DNA of 64,000 nucleotides from assembly GCA_000231825.2 (NCBI GenBank), contig JH720294.1, forward strand, positions 691,158 to 755,157, given 5' to 3'. Within the stretch, counting starts at the first letter, position 1, and each line of letters begins with the position of its first letter. The translations under genes and the position numbers were made by a program. This DNA is from Tetrahymena elliotti 4EA. Taxonomy: Eukaryota; Ciliophora; Oligohymenophorea; Hymenostomatida; Tetrahymenidae. The notes beneath the pieces were generated by a model that was given only the letters and a program-made list of their open reading frames with translations, made no database searches and had not been told where the DNA came from. Shown piece after piece: positions 1 to 14,942 of the stretch.

Positions 1-1283
1 TAGCTTCTACTGAAATTCGATCACCTTTTATACCTATTACTGCTCTAATATAAGATTAAATTAATCAGTAATCTTCATCAAAAGGAGTTTTTTCTACACT
101 TTTCAATAACGATCCCAAATTTTGTTCATTATAAAAAATAAAAGTGAGTAACTATTCACCAGCTTTTTAGAGTGCAAATACTTGAAGCATGATAAATAAA
201 AACCACTCTTGAATTAAAGGTAATGCTAAAAAAAGGGAGAGTTCAAGAATTCTTTTGAAAAGATATTAGGTTTCTTCAAATAAAAAGGATAGTTGAATAA
301 ATGAATAAAGGTATTTTTATTTTAAACATCAGACTAATAAATATGTGTCTTGTTGAAAATGATAGTATGTTGGTGATAGGATAGATTTAATGTAAACAAA
401 TCGAAATGCTTTTTATTATTTTTAGTATATTTACATTTGACATTTTTATCGCAATAAGATTGATATGATTTATTTTTGCATGCATATTTTAAATCGTATT
501 ATTCTTGATACATCTCAAATGAATAATATTTATTTGCATTCTCTCTTAGAGACTATATTTTTTTGGTCTTTTCTTTATGCAAATAACATTCTTCCTTTGT
601 ATGTAAACCTTTATTGAAATTCTCTTCTTCATCTTCACCTTCTTCCTAGCTTATATTCTACTCAATATGCTAATCACTTTTAAATTTAAATAGAGTTATT
701 CTTCATATTTTTCTTGACAAATTTTTAAATAAATCAATCAGTGAATGAATGATCTAAAACTTACACTAATGACTTTAAGATAAGTTCATCAGCTTTTATT
801 TTGGTTCTCTCTTCTTTTCTCAACTACCTTTAGAATATAAAATTGAATAAAGTTATCAAGTGAATATGTATTGAGCTGCAAGTGTTTGTTTTGTTCAGAT
901 AGATTTAAAAAATGTGGTCTGATTTTTGGCGAAAAAATTAATAGTGGATGAGCAAAATGAATGCATGAAAAGAAACAAATGAATAGAGAATCAATAGTAA
1001 AAGAAAATCAAATTGATATTTGTATTTTAAAAATATGAGTAAAATAATTAAATAAACATATAGATATAAGTAAATAATTTAATAAATCAATCAATTCTTA
1101 ATTAATTAATAAAACAATCAAACACTTCTTAATAATGAAAGTAATTAAAGTCTACCTTAGCTTTCTCTTTTTTAATAAGTCTCCTATCCTTGGACCTTTA
1201 TTGCGCTTAATTAAAGGCTCTGTACGATGGTCGAGGGAGGCTGTGTTGCTATTGAGACTTTTCTTTTCCAACTGGCACTCCAT
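1..1283 (-). CDS. hypothetical protein, multi-exon, left end uncertain
   Basis: I do not recognise this protein. With TAA/TAG read as Gln, the minus strand opens at an ATG at 1281-1283 with a basic exon (MECQLEKKSL..., then SLDHRTEPLIKRNKGPRIGD, down to 1156) that ends at a GTAGAC donor. A second short, charged exon (827-765, LRKEERTKIKADELILK) and a long third exon from 700 continue in phase. The third exon holds an acidic run (EEGEDEEENF) and a Lys/Tyr/Cys-rich stretch. The third-exon frame stays open to a TGA at 103-105. The first 43 bases of the window read as another coding segment on the same strand (AVIGIKGDRISVEA), preceded by an acceptor-like TATTAG, so the gene may continue beyond the window. 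The 3' exon structure is unresolved. The local G+C jump at 1190-1300 supports coding. Confidence 0.5.
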
Positions 1284-4200
1284 TGCTGCTTCGTTTTAAA
1301 AGTAGTGAATCGTTTTTATATATGCAATAAATTGCTTCTCTGACTGGTTTCTATTAATTAATGAATAAACAATCTGGTGTTTTATTGCTTTTGCTTTCAA
1401 TATTTTTTATATTTCTTTATTATAATAATAAACAGAATGTTTCTTGTTTTTTTTAATTATTTAGATTATTAATCAATCAATTGAACACTCAATCAATCAA
1501 TCAAACAAAAAAACAAACTAGCTCGCAAGCAAGAAATTTTAATTATATGACTGATTGAATGAATGAATTTATTTATTTGTTTATTAATTTTATTATCAAG
1601 CGTTACTTAGAAAATTTATTATCCTTTAAATTATTCTTTTTTTGTGGAATTTATTTATTATTAATTTTTTTGTTAGTGTGATTATTCTTTTCCTACTCAT
1701 TCATTGATGTTATGATTCATACATTCTTAAATACACTAATTGATTGATTAATACATTTCGCCAAGTTTCTTGCTGTATTTATTTTAAAACCATTGTACTA
1801 ACTATGAAAACTCTTTATATAATAATACTTCTCATCCTTTCTTCTATTTTTACTTTTAAATTATTTTTACATTCCTTGATTCTTCATTCAATAAAATTAA
1901 TCACTACTAGCTTGTATTTCTAAATAAGCTCACTTTGAATGTAATTTGTATTTTGTTGTTTCACCTATTACTTAATTACCTTATAGCACTAACTTCGTGC
2001 CAGCTGGCAAATTTAATTCCATGGTTTTAAATCAAAATAAACTTTTTATTTAGATTTAATTTAAATTTGCCTCAAAACAATTATTCTATCATATATTTTT
2101 GCACCATTTTATCTAATTTATTTATTTTTCCCTCACTAACTAATTTTAAAATGAAACATTTCTCATAATTATTGTTACAGTAACAAATTATTCTTGATGA
2201 TTTTTAAGTCTTGAATAATCTCTCAAACATCATTTAGAAAAACCACATTCAATTTTACCTAAAAATTTACAAATAATTAACTGAATTTTTATTTAAATTT
2301 TTCATTCTCATTTGATTTTAGTGATGTCAAAAACTTAGGTTATACTGAAATGTTTAGTTTGCTGTTAAGATAATAATAACCTAAATTTACATTCAAATGA
2401 CTTCAAAAAAAACTTTTTAGAGTGATTGTTGAAATAAAAAAAACAAAAATCCAGCTTAACTGATTTAAGTTCATAAAAAATGTATGGTAATATTCGAGAT
2501 TTTAACAAAATAAATGTATGAATTGTGTGTTTTTGGATTTGTGATAACAAAGTAGAATTGCTCTGAATTTAATTGAAATATTTATCAAAAAATTTAGAGT
2601 AAAATAGTGATTAATTTTAATATTCACTTAACAAAATTTTAGAAATAGTCTTGCATGAATGAAAATTGAACAGAAATTTAAATAAATTGTCTGTTTTTTC
2701 TAGTAAATAAATAAATTTAACTGAAATCTGTTTTTTCTGATTACAACTAATAAATTTCGTTTATAAATTTTGATCTATCAAGATAAAAAACTATGTTGAA
2801 GTAAAACTTTAGAATTTAGATGAAACAAAACAAGATGTAAACTACTCCAAAATGTAAAAAATTGATGAATTTATCTGAAATGTTGTTAGATATCTTATAT
2901 TTTTGAAAAATAGCATAGAATGATAATTAGAAATATGAAAAATATTTAAATATTTTATTTAAATCAAATGGCATAATCAAAACAAGCTGATTTTATTATA
3001 CAGTAAAAATTATAAATCAATTAACTTTTGCTCACGATTTATAATGGAAATTTTGTAATTAACTAAATAAAAAGCAAAAATTAAAGTAAGCTAGATCATC
3101 AAAGATATTTCTTTGAACAAAAATTTTGATTGTCTAAAAAAAATCAGATTTACGAAATGTAAAGTAAAAATAGTTCTATTTAAAAATAATTCTGGTAGAA
3201 AGCAATAATTTACAGATCATGAGTCAATTTACTTCATTTACATTAATTTATCCCTAATTTCTTTCAGTAAACGCTATTCAATATAAGTAAGCTGAATTTT
3301 TATTTTTAAATTAAAACTTATGAATTTAATACTACTTTTAACCTATGGGTTTAAAATTATTTTTATATTTAACTAAAATCACCATCATAAGAAATTTAAT
3401 AATTTTTAGCTCACTTTGATTTTTATTGAAGAATCTTACTATTTATACTCTACTACCAATCATGCAATTTTAAATTATTTTTTTTATAAATTCTTACACC
3501 AAAATGAATAAACGAATCTTAAATCTATTAATCAAAATTTACTAATTTATTATCTTTTATTTTTCAACAAAATAAATTAAATTTGATAAAACTCTTTTTT
3601 TTTAATTTAATTAAATTTTAGTTGCTAAAAAAATTATCTAAAATTTAATTTTATCTAACTAAATTGTAAACAAAGCTTTTAATTCTCAAATCCATTTTTA
3701 AATTCTAAAATTCTAATTGTAAAATTAATATCTTTTTTAGTAATTCTTTAAATTATTTATTATGAACTCTAAACGAATATCATCAATTTTTAAAAAAAAA
3801 CTTTTTAATTTATAAAATACATTTTAAATATTCTTGGAAAAACAAAGACATTAAATAAATTTAAATATAAATTTTATTCATTTTTTAATAGTAAATTTAT
3901 CTATTTTAATAATTATTTTAAATACTTTTCAAAATTAACTTTATCTTGAAACTTTAAAATAAATAATTTTAATCAATTTTTAAAAAAATTATTTAATAGC
4001 CTTTTTTTCATTAAAAATTGTAAATCTTTATGAGCTGTTCAAATATTTATTTGGGAATAAAATTTAAAGTTAATTTTAAGATGAAATAAAATCAAACTGA
4101 AATAAAACATTTATTTAAATGTATTCATTTAAAAATTAGAATTTTCAAAATTCTAAAATGAAATTATATATATGTTGCAAGATTTTAAAATTGTATCTTA

Positions 4201-4569
4201 TTAGTGATTTATAAAAACAAAGAAATCAAGAGAGCCTCATTATCCAATTTTATAAAATTTAAAATTTTTTACTACTTTGATTTAGTGCGGAAAATGAGAA
4301 AGAATATTTACTATTTAGTATTCAAAACATAATTCAGATAACTAATTAAATTAAATTGAATGTATGTACTCCATAATATATTGCAAGATACATAAATTGA
4401 TTGATTAATTAAAAGGGCTGCAAATTGCGCCTTTGCAAGCTAATAAAAAAGAAATTAAGAATATAGGAGAAGACTTTTATTATTAGAGTTTTAAATATAA
4501 TAATATTTAGTACAAAAATAGATTAAATTATAGGAATTTAAGCAATATTTATATAGAATCGCAAAAAGT
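1284..4569. other. long AT-rich intergenic region
   Basis: No gene can be called with confidence. The part nearest the left gene carries AATC/GATT microrepeats (about 1478-1504 and 1738-1752) and a 12-base GC-rich palindrome at 1998-2009. Around 2770-2880 and 3090-3300 the plus strand has short stretches that translate plausibly with the ciliate code, such as NLDETKQDVNYSKMQKIDEF, but I could not link them by splice sites, so they may be chance or decayed coding. The stretch from about 3300 to 4300 is almost pure A/T. A small hairpin, GCAAA / TTTGC with a 7-base loop, lies at 4420-4436 in front of GCN5. Confidence 0.5.
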
Positions 4570-6718
<2,149 letters not shown>

Positions 6719-7402
6719 TATTTATTATATTTTATTGTTTCATGTAAATATATTTATAACTCTTGTAAATTATTATTATTATTTTTATGAGAATATTGCC
6801 TCAATCTACTGTCAAATATGCATATTATCAATAAAAAATAATTATAAAGATAACTGTTGATTTTATTATTAAGATATTTATTTAATAGATTAATTTTTAA
6901 AACATAAAAATAGGAATAGAATATTTAATTTAGTTAGATAATATTATTAAATTTGTGAATAAGGATAATGATGTTCTTTTAATTGATTTGAATAAATTTA
7001 TAATTAGCATCAGTATATCTCTTATTGACTCCTTCGCTGAGTCACTTGCATTTAATTTATTATTGATGGATTAACTCGTGAATAATAAAGTAAATTTCTA
7101 AAAAATAACTTAGATAGATATATACAAAATATATCAAAAATTTTAATTAAATCACTTTCTTTTATAACTTAGTTATTGATTGAAAGAAAGCTATTCAGTA
7201 GAATAATTACCAATCAGAATACCTTAAAATTAAAGAGCAACGCATATCATTAATAAAGCAGAATTATAAAGGACAGCGAAGTAGAATTTCTATAAGCGAA
7301 TAAAATATAAAAAAACAGTGATTAGATAAATCATAAGAGAAAAGTTTAGGGATTAATAATAGATATATTTATTTACAATTTAGGTGAAACTGAAATATTT
7401 AA
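6719..7402. other. intergenic region between GCN5 and the coiled-coil gene
   Basis: It serves as the 3' flank of GCN5 and the promoter/5' leader of the next gene. It contains a GC-richer hairpin at 7026-7044. The 7190-7370 part is open in two frames without TGA and could hold a leader exon, but the in-frame stops just before the ATG at 7403 argue against coding continuity. Confidence 0.5.
7026..7044. promoter_or_regulatory. perfect hairpin TGACTC / GAGTCA upstream of the 7403 gene
   Basis: Six-base arms TGACTC (7026-7031) and GAGTCA (7039-7044) flank a 7-base loop. The arms are also AP-1/Gcn4-like half-sites. It stands out against about 80% A+T flanks and lies roughly 360 bases before the start codon of the next gene. 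A regulatory role is inference. Confidence 0.3.
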
Positions 7403-9852
7403 ATGAGTAAATATAACTCACCTAAAAAAAAATAATAAAAGAGAGCAACTATTTCATCTATTTCATCAATTAAATTTGATAATTCAGAGTAAAGATCGCC
7501 AAATAATGGATAGTTCGGAGATGATTTTGTAGATTTTGAGGATTATAATTTGGATGCTTTGAATTTAGATTTTATGTATAGATATAAAAATTCTTAAATT
7601 TTAGCTGCACATTAAAAGGATAGTGTTATTACTGCAGATGAAATAATTAGAAAATTAGTTTCAACAGCTATTCATTAAGTTTAAGAAAATGAGTTGAATT
7701 AGAAAATTCCATTTCACTCAATAAATAATATCCTAAGCACAATAGAAGTTGCTATGAATGTAATATTCTTGCAACCAGAAGATAATAGAGTAGATTATGC
7801 AACAAAAGGACTTCAAGAAGATATAGAGCCTTAACATATTTATAAAGATACTTGGTTGAGATCAAAAGTGCATGTTGATACTTTATATAAAGAGGATGAA
7901 GAACCATATTAGGAATCAGGTAAATTAATCATATCAAAAAAATAATTTAATTGAAAGTATTTTTGACACGATTTAAATGATAAAATAACTACCTTGATAA
8001 AATTTAAAAATTAGGTTTATTTTTCTTTGCAAAACAAATATTTTAAGAAGAATAAACCTCAAATTTTAATGAGTTTTTTAATAATATAAATATAGTTTAA
8101 ATGCTTCCTTATTCAAAAGTTATGGATATTTAATCAAAAAGAAGATCAAGTAAAGCAAGTTCAGTTGGCTTCTCACTTAAAAAAAATTAGGTAAAATTCT
8201 TTTTAGATGAGACAATAATTAAAAATGATTAACATCTATTAAATTATCTATTAGAATGATTAGAGTTCATAGGCTCTTAAAAATCTTATACCAGCTCCAA
8301 TTGATTTGACCGAACCCTTGAACACAAGTATTACTGAGGGTAATTAAAATTAGTTTATCAATTATATTTATATCATTTTGATTATTATCTTATATTAGAA
8401 AAACTTAGACAGAAAAAGGAGAGTGAGAGAAAAGAGAGAGAAGAAAAAGCTATTGCTGATAATCTTAAAAGACAAGTAAATTCTTTTTTAAAAAATATGA
8501 TTCAATAATTTTGAATACATTTTAATTGCAAAAATAGAACTTGATTAATGAAGAATAGCAAAAATTTAATAAATTTTAAAAAGAAAACAAAACAGCTGGA
8601 TTCACATACGATTATAATGGAGAGTTATTAGCAGTTTAAAAAGTTAAAATAAATAAACTACCACCTTCTGCTTAAACCATTTAGTAAAATTTTAAATAAT
8701 TAAGTTTAGTTTTGAAATAGATAGATAGAAAATAATATGAATTTATGTAATAACAAAAGATTTGGATTTAAGGAGGAGGATGATGGAAAATTAAAAGATG
8801 TTAAAAAGAAGAAAAAAGTTTTAAAATCAGACGCAGTTAATAAGTTTAAAAAGGCACCTGAATAAGAGAAAGAGTTTACTAAAATGATAACAAATTAGCC
8901 TCCTATTCTGGATAATATTCCTTTAAGCTCAGGTGTTGCTTTGTTATTTGAAGGAAGAAAAAGAATTGGACCTCGTCCAAATACTGTAGATATGCAATCA
9001 CTAACTCTTACAGGAGCATCTAAAGTGAGAATGGGCAGAAAATAATATGACGAATTAATTAAAAATGGAGGATTCAATAGAGGTAAAGTAGATCAGAATG
9101 ATTAAAATAATAGATTTCTGTACAGTGCAGGAGATCCTAGATATTAGCCTTAGCATGACGAGAACTAAGGTGATAATTTATATTTAATTTATAGTTTTAT
9201 ATAGTTAAGAAGAAAATCTCAAAATAATTTATATCAATTTAAATATTTTATAAAATTAGAGTTAAATGCAATGGATAGATTGAAATTTTTGCAAAAAATA
9301 TAAAATTAAACAACTGGTACTCTTCCATCTATTTAGAAGGGTAGTATAAAAATACAATCAGCAAAGATTTATGAAACATTAACATAAACTATTGATGAAA
9401 ACGAAGAATTGGAACTTAAAAAGTTAAAAGAATTAGAAGCTAAAAGAAAAGAAGCTGTTCTCTAAATATAATAAGCTTAATTACTTAACAAATCTCCTGT
9501 AGATGAGTTTAATTTATAAATTACTAGATAATCTGAATGGGGTAAGTCACACTATGGATCAGGAGCATAACTTATGTAATACAATAAGCATAAGCCAACA
9601 GAGAAAGATTTAATTGAGGCTCTTGGAAAAAATAAATTAAAACCAAGAGAGAGACTTGTTTATACACCAAATACACTTTTGCCTGTATTTGATTTAAGAG
9701 CTTCAACTTCAGAAGGATTTTTTAGAAAAAATGTTAAAACAAGCGAAAGCAATAGATTACAAACAGGTAATCCAAACAATAATAATTCATAAGCTGCTGC
9801 TGCTGCTAATAATAGCAATGCAACAATTAATAATCTATCTAAGAAAGATTGA
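7403..9852 (+). CDS. hypothetical protein with coiled-coil segments, 640 aa, seven exons
   Basis: I do not firmly recognise the family. The exon model is 7403-7919, 8096-8190, 8255-8339, 8399-8475, 8538-8683, 8760-9169 and 9260-9852. All junctions are GT...AG and the phases sum to 640 codons plus TGA. The N-terminal third has a pattern (IHQVQENELNQKIPFHSIN, then DTWLRSKVHVDTLYKEDEEP) loosely recalling vertebrate C2orf81 (DUF4639), which is a weak guess from memory. The middle has Lys/Glu-rich coiled coils (KESERKEREEKA, ELKKLKELEAKRKEA). The C-terminal part carries GKNKLKPRERLVYTPNTLLP and ends in a low-complexity Asn/Ala tail. In-frame TGA codons just upstream support the ATG. It is likely a ciliate protein of the cytoskeleton or cilium, by composition only. 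Confidence 0.85.
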
Positions 9853-11863
9853 TTGATTTATTTTAATCTGAAATGTAAAAAAATAATAATTTATATTTAT
9901 TAAAATTTATTTTTACTAAATATGTTAGGAGTTCATTTATAATTTATTTTTGGTTGTCCATAATTTTCACATTTTGAAGGTTTCAAGCAATTAATTCCAT
10001 TCTTTTTTATTCAAATTTAATCCTATTAAAAATGTATGTAAAACTTATAAAATTGCTAATAGCATAAATATTGAAAATCAAAATGCATAGGCAATTTGTT
10101 AATTAATTTAAATCTAAAAAATGTAACTTTTTCATTTCTCATTTTTGACTTTCTAAAAAAGTATTAAAGTGCATATATACAAACAAGGCCATAAATAAGC
10201 ACGATTGAGTTTATGAAACAGTTTGAAAAGAAATATAATTTTTGGAGATGAAAAAGTGTTTTTGGCTTACGCCTTTTAACCCATTTTTTTTTAGTTGCAA
10301 AGCTCTTCGACATCGTTTCTCGTATTTATAACATCTAATATTAAATTATTTATAGAGCTTATTAATTAAATTATAATTAATATTTTTAAAATATGGGTTT
10401 AAATATTATTTTTTGCTTCATAAAGCGTCTACTGTTTATTTATTTGTTTAGGGTGGGTCTATTAATTTATTTGTATGTCACTGAATATATATTCTTTTTA
10501 ATGCAAGCTTTTTTAAAGTGTCTAATTATTCTTTTGCTTTATATGAGAGAGAAAAACCTAAATATTTTTGTATAATATATAAAATCAGGTAAATTTTTAT
10601 TAAAGAAATGAAGATATTTAGATAAAAAGAAATTTATGTTGAAATGTAATAAAAATTTAACCATTTTATCATCTATAAAATAACTGCAAGTATATATTGA
10701 ATATCAAATTAGGAGTGGAGATTTTCAAAGTGCTAAATGAAAATTAAAAGAAATAGATCATTAACAATTATTTTTATTGTCAATTTTTCATCTGTTTATG
10801 TAGATTTAGTTAGTTACAATTTTTTTTTACATTTTTTTCAAAAGAAAATGAGCATTTTAAATTCAAGATTGAAATCAAGGATTTAAAAATTGTAAATTAA
10901 TAACAATTAGATTTTTTTAGCTCGAAAAAAGAGGAAAAAGAGATTCTTTTAGCCCTAAGTTAATATCATAAAATGTATGATGGAAAAAGTAAAGAAAACT
11001 ATAATTAAATAAATTTAATTTATTGAGATAATTTAAGTGATTTTGTAAAGAAATTTAGAAAAGAATTTATGATATTAAAAAAAAAATTTCTTGAAAAGAA
11101 AAAAAAGAAAACAAAAAGAAAATTTACTGATAAAAATAAATAAGGATCAATCCTTATCTTATGCTTATGATTAACAAAAGATTAAAGAATAAAAGATCTA
11201 TTCTAACACCAACAAATAAATACTCCTGATAATAAAAAAAATTATTGTCTTGTATCGATACTTTTTAAAGTTTGTTCCTTTTTACTACATCTACCTACCT
11301 ATCTTTCTTTTAAATTTACTTTTGAATTCATCTAATTTGTGGTTAATAAATTTCTAAAAAAATTTCTTCTTTTTTTCTCTAAAAAACGAATTTATTGCTA
11401 GAAAATTGAAAGAAGTTTTAAAGAAAAGAAAAGACTTCTTAAAATAAATTATCTCAAAAAATTTAATATTTGATTAACAGAGTATCCTTAAAATCAACAG
11501 AATTTCTTCTATCCGCCATAAATGTTTTCCTAAATCTGAAAATTTAGGAATTTGTTTATTTAAATTTAAACAGTATCTATTTCTTTGAAAAATTCTTCAC
11601 TTTGATTTTTTAAAATGCTACTTTTTTCTTTAATTTCTTATTTTAATTATGAATGATGATAAATAAAATTACTCTTTGAAATAAGTGTATGTGATTATAA
11701 ATTTTCAACTTCAATAATCGAATAGTCTTAGTGTATTTTTGCTACAGATAGATAATTCAATCTTATATTAAAAAAGAAGAGAGGTAATCACATAATTGGT
11801 AATTAATTATATCAAAATAATAAATTAAAGTAAAATTAAAAATAAAATATCGAAAATTAAATA
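9853..11863. other. intergenic region with an anomalous segment at 10080-10330
   Basis: No gene is called. The segment 10180-10330 is richer in G+C than its surroundings. It holds a GGC-TTAC-GCC hairpin (10264-10273), a T9 run (10284-10292) and an Sm-like AATTTTTGG, and its three minus-strand frames all lack TGA. It could be a small RNA gene or an unresolved minus-strand exon. A perfect hairpin TAAGGAT-CA-ATCCTTA lies at 11141-11156. The rest is AT-rich and uninformative. Confidence 0.4.
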
Positions 11864-13174
11864 ATGGAATTCGAAAGCTTTGAAGTTCATTCTTCCTAAT
11901 GCAATAATAATAATCCTAAAAAAACCTCTGAAGAAATTAATTACTCGCAAGGTAGAAAATAATAATAATCATCATAAATTAATTTACAGTCAGATTTGTA
12001 TTCGCTTGATACATAAAATGAATAAAGTAACAAAGATCACCTCAGCACTGAGTAAGAATAGAGTTAAACTTTATTCTAATTAAAATCTTATGGGTCTCCA
12101 GATTAAATTATTGTTAATTCATACAACAAAAATACTTTTTACCAAGATGAATCTAAGAACCCATTCAATTTAATCAAAAATAAATATCAAAATACTCTAA
12201 TTTGCAACCCTCTATTAGAATTTTATTTTATAAGTGGAAACATATGCGTTATGGAGTGTGCTTTAAATAAGGAGTTCACTCGCTTTTCTCATTTAAATTC
12301 TTGTAAAATACCTATCTAAACAAAAATATACTCTCCTCTTGGTATACTAGAAGTGGATTTGAACAGTAAAAGAGGAGGTATTTAGAATTTTGAGTTTATT
12401 GTGTAAAAACTGAAATCAAAATCAAATTTCTATGTTTACAAATTTTCTCTTTTGCTTGAGAAATATTAGAAATTCATCAATAGTTCTTTGGAGAAGTAGG
12501 AACTTCTTAAATATGAACAATTTAAAAATTAATTCTTAGCTTAAATAGTGCCAAAATTTGATTAGTTTGTTTCTAAATGTTAGGAGATAATTAAAGAAAT
12601 AGCTCAAAACCATCCATTCTTTTCATATACTTTAAATTAATTCAATCTCCAAACCTTTGAGATGGAAATGCGTAAGTTTGGTTTCTCAGAAGCCATTTTA
12701 GCATTACTTGGAGTAGATATGAACTAAGCTTAATAGTTTATATGGAGAAAAGGGCTATTTGATTTTTTGGATAAAAAAAACATCTAAGAAATGCTCTATT
12801 AATATATTTCATTTATTTTAGGAGAAGATCTGATATAGACTCATGATATTACTCTTTTTACATTCGATGGCTATGAAGTATATGCCACCAATAATATTAA
12901 AATATTTGTGGATAGAGACGTAGAAAATCCTTTCTTAGGAATTAATCAAGTACTCTTCGTGAATATTTATGATGTTAGTCCAAATATGGTTAAATAAATC
13001 ATTTCTTTAAGAGGACAAAACTAAAATTTATCATAAGAAAAAATAAAATTATTAGAAGAAGACCTATCATATTCTATGGAAGCAAATATTTTCTTACAAA
13101 AGTATTACAAAGATGTTCAAGAAAATTTCTTACATTATAACAAGAGAGCAGGTTATAGATTAATATAAAATTGA
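11864..13174 (+). CDS. hypothetical protein, single exon, 436 aa
   Basis: This is an intronless open frame with the ciliate code, from an ATG preceded by an A-rich leader to TGA, with strong codon bias (many TAA/TAG Gln, AGA Arg). The N-terminal 85 residues are Gln/Asn/Ser-rich and probably disordered (MEFESFEVHSSQ...). The remainder is globular, with a central helical part (SLEKQELLKYEQFKNQFLAQ) and a conserved-looking core FGFSEAILALLGVD followed by QAQQFIWRKGLFDFLDKKN. That second half loosely resembles the PAS-like region of fungal-type zinc-cluster regulators, but I see no zinc cluster, so this is only a suggestion. No signal peptide or membrane segment is evident. It does not appear to be a duplicate of its neighbours. 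Confidence 0.85.
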
Positions 13175-14160
13175 ATTCTAATTTAAAAATTTAAATAGTT
13201 CATATTTCAATTTTTGAAGATTTATGAATTATCAATCTATGGAATATATTATTTTAAGGTTAGTTAAGTAAGAAGTAATATTTGGTTTTATTTATATATA
13301 ATATATATAATCTTTGTTTATTTATCGCTTTTTATTTATTAAAAATAATAAAAATATACTCATTACAATAAATTATTTTAAAAAATAAAATAATAATGAT
13401 ACTTATGTTAAAGAAATCTTGATAATAAACTTATTAAATATTAAAATATGAAAAGGTTAAACACAAAATAAATTATTAATTTATTATAAAATGAAAAACC
13501 TGCTCAAAATCTGATAATTTTTACTTTATTCGTTATACAAAGAAGCAATCATTTTCAGGAGTTAAATAAAAATCTATTTTTAAACTTCGAAATAAAATAT
13601 TGAAAACTTATAACTTCAACACTTCAACCAAACAGATTAATATATGTAAAATTTTTCTTTACTTTTTAAAGATTAATAGTAAATTAAAAATGTTTATATT
13701 GAATATTATTTGGGCATTTAATTAATAACTTCTTTAATCAAAGTATGTTATAAGAAAATTTTTTATTGAGATTGTTTGATAGATCGCAGGAATAGTTAGA
13801 TGAAAACAATTTTTCTGATTTGGTAAATCAAAAGATTAGCTTGGTTATTTTAATGAATTATATTTTAGTTTATTTTAAAAAATTATATATATTTAAGGAG
13901 TAATTCAGATAATCAACAGATTATTGTTAAATTTTAAAAATTTAATTAATAAAGTAGAATAACAAAAATAAACAAATAAATCCAAAAGCTTTAAATATTT
14001 ATTGTAAAATGAGTCATTTGAATCTAAAATAGTAAAATTTAAATGGTGATTCTCTACCATCATATGTAAATAATACTTTGAAATCATAATATATTCAATA
14101 AATTATTATTTAAGATAACATTTATTTAGGAATACTCAATCTATAAAGACATATTTACAA
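13175..14160. other. AT-rich intergenic region
   Basis: The stretch is very A/T-rich with oligo-A and oligo-T runs. No open frame here has convincing composition, and no repeat or hairpin stands out. Confidence 0.5.
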
Positions 14161-14942
14161 ATGTCTACTTGTAAGGAAACATAGTTATCTACTCTAAATC
14201 TATTAAAAAACTCATATTCAATATGTTTTATTTAAATCTTCCTTTGCTATTTTTACTTTTAAAGTAAACATATGTAAAATATTTTAATCTGGAAATAGTT
14301 TTATAACTCATAAACAAATTTAAGGTGAAAGAAAGTATTATTTTGGGTACATTATGCTGCTCTATTTATTTTATTATAAATGGCTATTTTTTGATTTAAT
14401 TGGTCAAAATAGATCCAGGATGCATTCCACCTTAAGTAAAGAATAACAATAAAAACTTTACTTAACATGTTAATAAATGCTAAAATTAGATTTAAGAAAG
14501 ATTAGTTGAGAATAGAGAAATTGATGAAATTCCTACTTCTACAAGCAATCAAATAGTAAAACACTTTTTTAATAATTACAAATTTTAAAAATAAATAATA
14601 TATACATAAATAGGCCTTCAATATATACAATACTTTGATAAGCAGTAAAGCTATAGAATTGGTTGAACTTTGTAGCTAATGTATTTAAGCATCTATTAGT
14701 TTTATACATTAAAATATAAAAAAATAATCAAAAGGTTATATTTATAAGACACCTAAAATTTATCATTGTTAAGAATGTAAATCATGCATTAAAGACTAAT
14801 TCTTTCATAGCAATATTTTCTAAATTTGCATCACATCAATTAATTTAAAGTAAATTTTACTCACTTTATAAATAAACATTTTTCTGTTTCAAGATCAGAT
14901 TCTATTCTTATGCTCGCTCCGTCTCACATCACCAATTCTTGA
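14161..14942 (+). CDS. hypothetical small Cys-containing protein, 176 aa
   Basis: I do not recognise it. A four-exon model keeps phase: 14161-14263, 14413-14555, 14614-14849 and 14894-14942. The first exon reads MSTCKETQLSTLNLL and becomes hydrophobic. The second reads CIPPQVKNNNKNFTQHVNKC and EIDEIPTSTSNQ. The third has KAIELVELCSQCIQASISF and a CxxC-type motif (YHCQECKSC). The last gives LMLAPSHITNS before TGA. Regular GT...AG junctions and non-random composition favour a real gene, but no homology supports it and the first exon is uncertain. Confidence 0.4.

Noticed and set aside
1804..1938. Short ORF with a signal-peptide-like start (MKTLYIIILLILSS)
   Set aside because: It is only about 44 codons, with no downstream exon that joins convincingly. 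Hydrophobic runs are expected from T-rich DNA.
7100..7400. Possible extra 5' exons of the 7403 gene
   Set aside because: In-frame TGA codons lie directly upstream of the ATG, and no GT...AG pair restores frame convincingly.
10393..10575. Plus-strand hydrophobic ORF of 60 codons
   Set aside because: T-rich DNA gives Phe/Leu/Ile strings by chance, and the TAA that ends it is not a stop in this organism.
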